Positions 1-6,101 of a stretch of DNA of 33,491 nucleotides are shown here, piece after piece. The notes under the pieces are model-generated. The model saw only the letters and a list, made by a program, of their open reading frames with translations, did no database searches and was not told where the DNA came from. Made by a program: the position numbers and the translations under genes. Positions within the stretch are counted from its first letter, which is position 1. Every line of letters starts with the position of its first letter. This stretch comes from a virus: positions 1 through 33,491 of IMG/VR virus record IMGVR_UViG_3300025410_000053; one strand, given 5' to 3'.

Positions 1-310
1 CCACCTAATTGTGTTGTTGATGATGTAGCAAGACCGATAGTACCACTCGAATTAGTAATTCCACTTGTAGCAACTGCTGGCACAATTACACCACCCAATT
101 GTGTTGTGCTTGCATTTGGTAATGAATATGCAACTGCACTACTGATAACTCCATTATTAATTGTGATAGTTGTTCCGTCAATCTTAACACCACCCAATTG
201 TGTTGTGCTTGCTGTAGCAAGACCGATAGTACCACTTGAATTAGTGATACCACTTGTAACAACAGTTGGAATAATAACACCACCTAATACTGATGTTGTT
301 GCTGATGGTA
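1..310 (-). repeat. Intragenic tandem repeats in the fibre gene, about 90 and 99 bp alternating
   Basis: Copies of the STTQLGGV-coding segment begin near 1, 91, 190 and 281. The spacing alternates 90 and 99 bases, giving a higher-order unit of 189 bases. Two segments 189 bases apart (near 31 and 220) are nearly identical in DNA, which indicates recent duplication. Confidence 0.75.
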
Positions 311-476
311 AAACATATCCAAGATTATATGATAAACTATTCCAAGCAGTAGAACCGTCACCTATTTTAATTTTATGTGTATCAGTTTCGATACCAAGTT
401 CACCTATCGCAAGAACTGGATTGTAGGATGTCCAATTTGCTGCTGTATCTCTTCTTAATTGTATAGTTGTTGACAT
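1..476 (-). CDS. Tail fibre protein, N-terminal part (cut by left window edge)
   Basis: The frame is open from an ATG at 476 to the window edge, so the C-terminus is missing. The first 50 or so residues (MSTTIQLRRDTAANW, then VLAIGELGIETD and IKIGDGSTAWNSL) match the short N-terminal domain found on many phage fibres, the type also seen at the start of the Bordetella phage Mtd protein. It is followed by tandem repeats of the form STTQLGGV plus either a GTTITINNGVISS or a SGITNSSGTIGLAT segment, as in fibre shafts. AGGAA lies 8 bases before the start. The gene follows gp13 after 12 bases, so it is probably on the same late transcript. Fibre identity is well supported; receptor and exact position on the virion cannot be told. 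Confidence 0.8.
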   Translation of the reverse strand, partial: MSTTIQLRRDTAANWTSYNPVLAIGELGIETDTHKIKIGDGSTAWNSLSYNLGYVLPSATTSVLGGVIIPTVVTSGITNSSGTIGLATASTTQLGGVKIDGTTITINNGVISSAVAYSLPNASTTQLGGVIVPAVATSGITNSSGTIGLATSSTTQLG

Positions 477-488
477 TTAGAAAAATTC

Positions 489-1247
489 CTATCCTATAAT
501 GAAGGTGTAACCTTGACCGCCTGTTACTTGTTGCATCAATTCTGCTTCAAGTTTTTCCATCATTTCTTTTGCTTCAGTTTTCATTGCTGTACCGTTTAGG
601 CTCGAGCCACCTTGTGGTCCGGCAATTTGAGCAAATTTTTCACGTGCCTCTCCGATCATTAATTTACAATTGGCAAGTGTATAATCACGTATCCACTGTT
701 TGGCATAGATATCTTCGAGGATAATAAAATCTGGACGATAGTTATATGTCCAAAGTAGAATTTGTTCTTCAGCCATTGGGCGCTGTAAAATCATTAGAGT
801 TTGTGTAGATTGGTTATATCTATAGTTGATAAAACTACCAAATATTCTACCTACCATCTCTTGATATTGAGCAAAGATTTCGTAAGTAGCAATACCACCC
901 ATATTTGAACTCGATAGTAAGTAAGTGTTAGTATAAGCCATATTAAACGGCTCAAATAGTGTACCACCGTCACCCATACCTGTTCTTGAACCTATTGATC
1001 TACGGAACAATTCTCTAACAGTTATTACTTCTTTGGGTAATTTGTAACTATTGACATTTGGTTGAAGTGTGAGGAACATATAACTTTCCTCAACTGAACT
1101 ATCACCCCTTTGTCTGTATTTGTCAAAAGCACGTTGTAATGCTATATCATAATGTTTGGGATCTAATTCTACATCAATCATGCCTCCGCCCAACATGGCG
1201 TCAACATATTCAAAGATTTGCGTTTTAGCGTCGTCTAATTGGCTCAT
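489..1247 (-). CDS. 13: Neck protein, T4 gp13-like
   Basis: This 252-aa protein (T4 gp13 is 309 aa) is probably the neck protein that, with gp14, closes the filled head and joins it to the tail. The N-terminal segment (MLGGGMIDVELDPKHYDIAL, then QRAFDKYRQRG) fits the gp13 pattern of a short helical stretch, I(N/D)VEL, then a helix with a Q(R)AxxxY core. A middle region is rich in Met, Gly and Asn, then comes a W(x)RDYTLANCK helix like the WVKDYATALAK of T4. The C-terminus ends GYTFIIG where T4 ends PFGILVG. There is no Shine-Dalgarno before the ATG, but a TATAAATAC motif lies 3 bases upstream. In T4, genes 13, 14 and 15 are adjacent on one strand; here gp14 and gp15 lie 2.8 kb away on the other strand. 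Confidence 0.75.
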   Translation of the reverse strand: MSQLDDAKTQIFEYVDAMLGGGMIDVELDPKHYDIALQRAFDKYRQRGDSSVEESYMFLTLQPNVNSYKLPKEVITVRELFRRSIGSRTGMGDGGTLFEPFNMAYTNTYLLSSSNMGGIATYEIFAQYQEMVGRIFGSFINYRYNQSTQTLMILQRPMAEEQILLWTYNYRPDFIILEDIYAKQWIRDYTLANCKLMIGEAREKFAQIAGPQGGSSLNGTAMKTEAKEMMEKLEAELMQQVTGGQGYTFIIG

Positions 1248-1250
1248 ACA

Positions 1251-1259
1251 GTATTTATA
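1251..1259 (-). promoter_or_regulatory. T4-like late promoter motif (TATAAATAC) next to the gp13 ATG
   Basis: On the minus strand TATAAATAC ends 3 bases before the gp13 start. In T4 late promoters transcription starts about 6 bases after TATAAATA, which here falls on the ATG itself. The motif matches the consensus fully; promoter activity is inferred. Confidence 0.55.
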
Positions 1260-2355
1260 GATTTTTGTCTTTATAAAAATCTAGGTTTTTCTTCAATCTT
1301 TCTTCATTTGGAAATAATTTTACTGCTTCTTCACCATATCGAAGTGCTTCTTTATAATGTCCTGTATAATACGCACCTAGTGCTGCTAGATCATATGGTT
1401 CCCAACCCCACGAAGCACTATCGTAGATATAACTCATAGATCTTTCTGTTATATCTATGGCCTTTGACGCAGCCCAATAACAAGTACGCCAGTCACTTAA
1501 AGCATAAGCAGCACGAGCAACTTCTACCCAAGGCTCTCTAGTATTATTACATTCTAAAAGGCCTTTCATTGCTGCGTCTACACTTGTTTGAAGGTTACCC
1601 ATACTTCTATAGCATTTAGACATAAATCGTAAACTAGCACATCGTTCTTCATTCCATCTAGCAGTTGGTAATGCTAAATGTCTTTCAAATTCTGTAATTG
1701 CTTCAATCCAACGATTGTTGTACATAAGTTCTCTAGCATAATAATGACACATGCGATCATTTTCAGGTGCTTCTTCAACAGCCATTTTAAGTAAATGTAG
1801 ATACTGTCCTCTGCTCTTTGTAGGATCTGCTCTATGATGTAAAATAACCTCAGGAACAACTTCTTTTATTTCAGGTCCTTTACCTTCCCAATAAAGTGTT
1901 TCGTGACAGGGATGTCGCCAAATATATCCGTTTCTATGGTGGAATTTATCTGTAAAGAATCTTATGTCAGGAGTAACTCCATCTTCTTTCCAATTCCAAA
2001 TATAATCATAGGTAATTCTAGTTAACTTACCTTCGCTCTTTTGCCAAGCCTCATTCACTGCTTCTCGCCAACCTGGTTGTAAGTATTCGTCTAAATCAAT
2101 ACTTAAACATAAGTCGAAGTCTTTTGGTACTAGACTTAACGCTGTATTTCTTGGAACATCAAATCTCCAAGGTTTTTGTTTTATATTATAGACAGTTGCT
2201 CCATATCTTTCTAATAAAGGAACGGTCTGATCTATTGATCCTGTATCACAAACTATTACAAGATCAGCATCTTTGCTTGCGTTCATAAAACGTTCAACAT
2301 GTTTTTCTTCGTTAAGAGCAATGGTATAGATACAAACCTTAGGAGGATTGATCAT
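1255..2355 (-). CDS. Glycosyltransferase family 2-like with TPR-like C-terminus (downstream copy)
   Basis: A 366-aa probable GT-A fold sugar transferase. Residues 7-16 (VCIYTIALNE) are the first beta strand. DTGSID at 37-42 fits the nucleotide-sugar site, PWRFDVPRN is at 62-70, and DLD at 87-89 is the metal-binding DXD-type motif. A HPCHETLYW segment follows. From about residue 200 the sequence turns into helical pairs ending with YYTGHYKEALRYGEEAVKLF, typical of TPR repeats. It is colinear with the neighbouring 355-aa protein: DTGS and DLD occupy identical positions, so the two are duplicates. Its start overlaps the upstream gene by 17 bases and AAGGA precedes the ATG. It probably glycosylates a virion protein or other acceptor; the sugar and target are unknown. 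Confidence 0.8.
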   Translation of the reverse strand: MINPPKVCIYTIALNEEKHVERFMNASKDADLVIVCDTGSIDQTVPLLERYGATVYNIKQKPWRFDVPRNTALSLVPKDFDLCLSIDLDEYLQPGWREAVNEAWQKSEGKLTRITYDYIWNWKEDGVTPDIRFFTDKFHHRNGYIWRHPCHETLYWEGKGPEIKEVVPEVILHHRADPTKSRGQYLHLLKMAVEEAPENDRMCHYYARELMYNNRWIEAITEFERHLALPTARWNEERCASLRFMSKCYRSMGNLQTSVDAAMKGLLECNNTREPWVEVARAAYALSDWRTCYWAASKAIDITERSMSYIYDSASWGWEPYDLAALGAYYTGHYKEALRYGEEAVKLFPNEERLKKNLDFYKDKNL

Positions 2356-3406
2356 TTAATTTTTCCTTATAGAATTTTAAGTTATGTATTAATCTAGTAT
2401 CATCTGGCATTAATTTTAATGCCTCTTCGCCATACTCAACTGCTTGTTTAGTGAAACCAATATGATAAGCAGAAAGAGCAGCATAGTCATAAGGTAATGC
2501 TCCCCACGCTTTAGGATCTTGCGTAAATCCATCTCTCTTTATTTCTACTGATAAACATTTCTTAGCAGCAATATAACATTGTTCCCAATCTTCTCTATTA
2601 TGCCAATAATCTGCATAATTAAACCAAGATTCTCTTTCGTTGCTATCAGTTACACTAATTTGAAACCATTTTTCTGCTGAGGTATAATCTTCCATTGCGA
2701 CATAATTTTTAGCAATGATTTTAGCAATATATGATTTAACAACAGGTCCATCGTCGCATTTTTCATAACTAATTAAGCGTGTTTTAACACATTCTTTCAT
2801 GTTTCCTGTTGATTCATATTCACCAGCAAGGAAGGCATATGTACGCCAATTCTGATCATCTTCACTAATTTTCTTTAGTAATAAATTAAGATAACTTCTA
2901 TTCTTTGTAACGTCTTGTTTTTCATCTAAGTAGAATTCATCGAGCCAAATTGCTTTTTCAGGTACAGACCATTTGAGTGTTTCATGTACAGCACCAGTCC
3001 ACCAACAATTATGTCTAGCATGTATTTTGCTATGCCACTGCCAAGGATTATCGTTATTTCTATAACGATGATTTGCTATAGTTGTATCCTCAGTCCAATT
3101 ATCTTCTATTTGTTTTCTCCAGCCTTCTAATAAAGCCTCATCTAAGTCTTGCCATATACAAACATCAATGTCTTCTGGAACTAGATTTAATGATGTATTT
3201 CTAGCAACATCAAATCGCCAAGGGTTTACTGTTATATCATAAACAGTAACACCTTTAGATTTTAATAATTCTACAGTATTGTCTGTTGAACCTGTATCGC
3301 AGACTATTCTTAAATCTGCGTCTTGATTGGAAGCAGCCCACCGTTCAACATGTTGTGATTCGTTTTTACAAATAGTATAGATAGCTATTTTAAGTTTTAA
3401 CATCAT
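2339..3406 (-). CDS. Glycosyltransferase family 2-like with TPR-like C-terminus (upstream copy)
   Basis: A 355-aa paralogue of the downstream gene. Residues 7-16 read IAIYTICKNE, DTGSTD is at 37-42, PWRFDVARN at 62-70 and DLDE at 87-90; a GAVHETLKW segment matches the acceptor region of its sister. The C-terminal half carries TPR-like helices (YHIGFTKQAVEYGEEALKLM). Two ATG codons are adjacent (3406 and 3403) and no clear Shine-Dalgarno lies before them. It lies between two virion genes, so it is probably expressed late, which fits modification of structural proteins. The conserved DXD and DTGS elements suggest both copies are active. Base or nucleotide modification of phage DNA is a less likely alternative, because the TPR tail suggests a protein partner. 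Confidence 0.8.
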   Translation of the reverse strand: MMLKLKIAIYTICKNESQHVERWAASNQDADLRIVCDTGSTDNTVELLKSKGVTVYDITVNPWRFDVARNTSLNLVPEDIDVCIWQDLDEALLEGWRKQIEDNWTEDTTIANHRYRNNDNPWQWHSKIHARHNCWWTGAVHETLKWSVPEKAIWLDEFYLDEKQDVTKNRSYLNLLLKKISEDDQNWRTYAFLAGEYESTGNMKECVKTRLISYEKCDDGPVVKSYIAKIIAKNYVAMEDYTSAEKWFQISVTDSNERESWFNYADYWHNREDWEQCYIAAKKCLSVEIKRDGFTQDPKAWGALPYDYAALSAYHIGFTKQAVEYGEEALKLMPDDTRLIHNLKFYKEKLNDQSS

Positions 3407-3473
3407 GTATATATTGTATGTAAAAAGATCAATTATATTTTTATGTTAAAATCTAATCTTGCTAGTAATTTGA

Positions 3474-3977
3474 TTAATCAAATGACCAAGGATCTAATAT
3501 CCAAACACTATCTATCGCATTCCAAGTTGCTGTTGCAATAGACTTTGCATTATTGCTTATTTTGATAAAAGGATACCAAGGCCACACACCAGTTGAGTAT
3601 CCAGTATTAGAGTCTGGGTGGTATGGTTTATGTAGATATACACGAATATTTTGTATATCAGTTATGCCAGTATTAGCATTCTGACCTTGTGGAAAAAACT
3701 GAATTTGCTGTCCATCATACAGTCCGGCAGATAGTGAATAACTTGCACTGATATTGTGTCTGCCTGCTAGAAATACTTTAGTACTAGTTACATCGATAAC
3801 TGTGGCACCAACATCTGTATTATCAACTGTACTAGTATAACGATTTATACTAGTATTTTCTCTTAATAATGTATAAACATCAGTAAAATTCTGATTTACT
3901 AAATCAAATGCGTGACGAACTGTGTCACCGTCCTTTGTATTGGGTCCTGTACCTATGTTTATAAGTTGTTGCGCCAT
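3474..3977 (-). CDS. Small virion-associated protein with fibre-type N-terminus
   Basis: A 167-aa protein starting MAQQLINIGTGPN. The chosen start is the ATG at 3977, because AGGTG lies 6 bases upstream; an in-frame GTG at 3986 overlaps that site. The first 40 residues (INIGTGPNTKDGDTVRHAF, then LVNQNFTDVY) form a segment seen at the head of many phage structural and fibre proteins. The rest is beta-rich, with a W-rich end (GVWPWYPFIKI and SVWILDPWSFD). A late promoter motif sits at 4005-4013 with a leader of about 22 bases. The stop codon lies inside a perfect 16-bp palindrome (3468-3483). A structural role is inferred from the N-terminal motif and position; the precise function is unknown. 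Confidence 0.65.
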   Translation of the reverse strand: MAQQLINIGTGPNTKDGDTVRHAFDLVNQNFTDVYTLLRENTSINRYTSTVDNTDVGATVIDVTSTKVFLAGRHNISASYSLSAGLYDGQQIQFFPQGQNANTGITDIQNIRVYLHKPYHPDSNTGYSTGVWPWYPFIKISNNAKSIATATWNAIDSVWILDPWSFD

Positions 3978-4004
3978 GTTTTTCACCTAAATAGACTTCT
4001 TATC

Positions 4005-4013
4005 GTATTTATC
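4005..4013 (-). promoter_or_regulatory. T4-like late promoter (GATAAATAC) for the 3474-3977 gene
   Basis: The minus-strand GATAAATAC differs from the T4 late consensus only in the first base. The predicted start lies near 4000, giving a leader of about 22 bases that contains the AGGTG ribosome-binding site. It is one arm of an inverted repeat with the plus-strand motif at 4020-4028. Confidence 0.7.
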
Positions 4014-4019
4014 GCTACC

Positions 4020-4028
4020 GATAAATAC
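4020..4028 (+). promoter_or_regulatory. T4-like late promoter (GATAAATAC) for the gp14 island
   Basis: The plus-strand GATAAATAC ends 4 bases before the gp14 ATG at 4033. With T4 spacing the transcript would start at the A of that ATG. No Shine-Dalgarno is present, so a leaderless mRNA is predicted. Confidence 0.65.
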
Positions 4029-4032
4029 TAAC

Positions 4033-5559
4033 ATGCCACGTTTAAGTCTTTATAAACCCGAAAAAGGTAATGATTTTAAGTTCATAGATCAACAAATCTA
4101 TGAGATGTTTCAAGTAGGCGGTACAGATGTTTTTATACATAAGTATCTAGGTCCTGTTGATCCTAGTGATCCCAATAAAGCCTTAGATCCTACTACAATC
4201 CAAGATGTACTTCTATTAGAAAATAGAGATAGAAAATATGATACAACAGTGTATCCTATACGCGGTGTTTATAATGTACAAGATATTGATTTTAATCTAA
4301 GTCAATTTGGATTATTTTTACAAAATGATACAATATTCTTAACAATTCACATTAATAACAGTGTCGACACCTTAGGCCGTAAGATTATCTCAGGTGATGT
4401 TATTGAATTACCTCATCTTATAGATCCATATGCATTGGGAAATTTAGCATTTGCTCTTAAGAGATTTTATGTTGTAGAAGATATTAATAGAGCAGCAGAA
4501 GGTTTCTCTATGACATGGTGGCCACACCTTTATAGATTAAAATGTAAACCTTTAACAGATAGTCCAGAATTTAAAGATATTCTTAATATTCCAGTTAATG
4601 CAGACATGTTTGCTGGAGACTTTGATGCAACTAAACATTATTGTCCCGGAGTTATTGTGAGATATAACGGTCAATTATATGAAGTGATTGCAGAATCTGA
4701 TTCTAGTCTAAATGTTCCACCTGATACTAATTTCTTTCGTTTATTAAATCCAAACGAAGTTACAGGAAGTGGACTTAGTGATTATCTTACTATTCTAGCA
4801 ATCAATAATAGTGTTGTAGCACAAGCAGAAGCAGATGCTCCTAAAAGCGGATTTGAAACTCAACAATTTTGGACATTATCAGTTGATAGAGATTCTGGAC
4901 AAGTTGATTTATTAACGGTTGATCAAACAAATATTGCAATTGATGATTCTGATACAACAGATGAAACCATGGTATCGCCCGACAAGGATGGTTATCAGGG
5001 ATACTTAGTAGGAGACGGTATACCTCCTAATGGTGCTCCATATGGGTTCGGAATACAATTTCCAGCAGGTGCAGCATTAGGTGATTATTTCTTACGTACA
5101 GATTATTATCCAAATCGCTTATTTCGTTTTGATGGAAAACATTGGATAGCATTTGAAGATAACGTACGTATGACTATGACAAATAATGATCAAAGACAAA
5201 CACAAAGAACTTCATTTATTAATAATACACAATTAAGTGGTGTTGGTTTACTTAATATAGATGTATTCACAGTTGCAGATCCAATGGTATTCCGACCAAC
5301 TGATCCTACGTTAAGTCTCAATCTTATAACCAATACAATTGTTACAAAAGATACATATAATACTATGTATGGTGTTGAAATGTTCCAAAATGAGAATAGA
5401 AACCCAGTTACTAGTACATTTAATGAAGGTGGAAAGCTTGCTTTTACTTTTCAATATTCTTTAGCAGTTGGCGACCGAATACAATGGTCATTATATGAAC
5501 AAACTGTACAACAAAGACAGGCAGTATCAAAAGCACTTAGACCGAGGGCTGATTTCTAA
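4033..5559 (+). CDS. 14: Neck protein, T4 gp14-like, with C-terminal extension
   Basis: A 508-aa protein, against 256 aa for T4 gp14, which completes the head-tail connector with gp13. The first 195 or so residues carry the gp14-type pattern: FIDQQIYEMF, GGTDVFIHKYLGP, a QDIDFNLSQFGLFLQND strand pair, SGDVIELPHL, then FALKRFYVVEDINRA and WWPHLYRLKCKP. After this lies a YCPGVIVRYNGQLYEVIAES segment resembling a small carbohydrate-binding-type module (about residue 203), and a GDYFLRTDYYPNRLFRFDGK segment (about 355-375), both familiar from aquatic T4-like neck proteins. The stop overlaps the next ATG (TAATG), so translation is coupled to what follows. Family assignment is by pattern only; the extended C-terminus has no clear role. 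Confidence 0.75.
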   Translation: MPRLSLYKPEKGNDFKFIDQQIYEMFQVGGTDVFIHKYLGPVDPSDPNKALDPTTIQDVLLLENRDRKYDTTVYPIRGVYNVQDIDFNLSQFGLFLQNDTIFLTIHINNSVDTLGRKIISGDVIELPHLIDPYALGNLAFALKRFYVVEDINRAAEGFSMTWWPHLYRLKCKPLTDSPEFKDILNIPVNADMFAGDFDATKHYCPGVIVRYNGQLYEVIAESDSSLNVPPDTNFFRLLNPNEVTGSGLSDYLTILAINNSVVAQAEADAPKSGFETQQFWTLSVDRDSGQVDLLTVDQTNIAIDDSDTTDETMVSPDKDGYQGYLVGDGIPPNGAPYGFGIQFPAGAALGDYFLRTDYYPNRLFRFDGKHWIAFEDNVRMTMTNNDQRQTQRTSFINNTQLSGVGLLNIDVFTVADPMVFRPTDPTLSLNLITNTIVTKDTYNTMYGVEMFQNENRNPVTSTFNEGGKLAFTFQYSLAVGDRIQWSLYEQTVQQRQAVSKALRPRADF

Positions 5560-6101
5560 TGCATATTTATAAATTTACTCATATAGAATCAGGAAAGTGT
5601 TATATAGGACAAACAATACAAGATCCTAATCAGCGTCGTCTTGAGCACATTAATCATTCTAAACGTTCTTCTAGAGAATATCATTTTCATAATGCTTTAA
5701 GGAAATATGGATTAGATTCTTTTTTATTTGAAGTTATAGATACAGCAAACTCGTTAGAAGAATTAAATTTGTTAGAAGAATTTTATGTAGAGAAATTTGA
5801 TTCTATCAATAATGGTTATAACATTAGACAACCTGGAAATAATAAAATACATTCTGAAGAAAGCAAACAACGTATGAGAGAAGCACAAAAGGCTGCTCAT
5901 GCCAGACGCCGAGAAGAGAATAATGGTGTAGAAAAACATTCTAGTCCAAGAAGTCATAAAGGTAAAACAGGTTTATGGATAAGTAACAAACGGGGTAAAG
6001 AAAGTACGAAATGGAAAAATAAAGGGTCTATGAGTTGGAAGTTAATAAACGGTAAACGTGTTTGGTTTATAAAGGAGAACGACAATTCAATGGTTCTATG
6101 A
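5559..6101 (+). CDS. GIY-YIG homing endonuclease (free-standing)
   Basis: A 180-aa DNA endonuclease. The catalytic domain spans about residues 1-90: IYKF at 3-6 and CYIGQT at 14-19 are the two halves of the GIY-YIG motif, with R27 and H30 on the following helix, and E73/E74 before FYVEKF as the probable metal ligand, then NGYNI. DNA-binding elements follow: a NUMOD3-like segment (IHSEESKQRMREAQKA, about 96-111) and basic W/N/G-rich repeats toward the C-terminus (KGSMSWKLINGKRVWF). It starts at the ATG overlapping the gp14 stop and ends inside the 5' end of gp15. Such enzymes cut uninserted alleles and spread their own gene. There is no room for a group I intron, so it is called free-standing. 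Confidence 0.9.
   Translation: MHIYKFTHIESGKCYIGQTIQDPNQRRLEHINHSKRSSREYHFHNALRKYGLDSFLFEVIDTANSLEELNLLEEFYVEKFDSINNGYNIRQPGNNKIHSEESKQRMREAQKAAHARRREENNGVEKHSSPRSHKGKTGLWISNKRGKESTKWKNKGSMSWKLINGKRVWFIKENDNSMVL
6071..6087 (+). promoter_or_regulatory. Shine-Dalgarno and ATT start of gp15
   Basis: AAAGGAG (6071-6077) stands 7 bases before ATT (6085-6087), the position of Met1 in gp15-like proteins. The site lies within the 3' coding end of the endonuclease gene. An in-frame stop (6070-6072) sits just upstream, so no earlier start is possible in this frame; ATT is the best placed candidate. Confidence 0.65.

Noticed and set aside
106-426. Plus-strand open frame of 106 aa at the left edge
   Set aside because: It is antisense to the fibre repeats, with repetitive Pro/Val-rich composition typical of a shadow frame.
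1-476. Diversity-generating retroelement, prompted by the Mtd-like N-terminus
   Set aside because: No reverse transcriptase and no template/variable repeat pair with A-specific changes is visible; this N-terminal domain is common on ordinary fibres.
3468-3483. Perfect palindrome at the end of the 3474-3977 gene as an operator or terminator
   Set aside because: It is AT-rich, overlaps the last codons, leaves no loop and has no adjacent T-run; chance is likely in this base composition.
5559-6087. Group I intron carrying the GIY-YIG gene within gp15
   Set aside because: The open frame fills nearly the whole insert, leaving no space for a ribozyme core. The ends also do not fit the usual U at the 5' splice site and G at the intron's 3' end.
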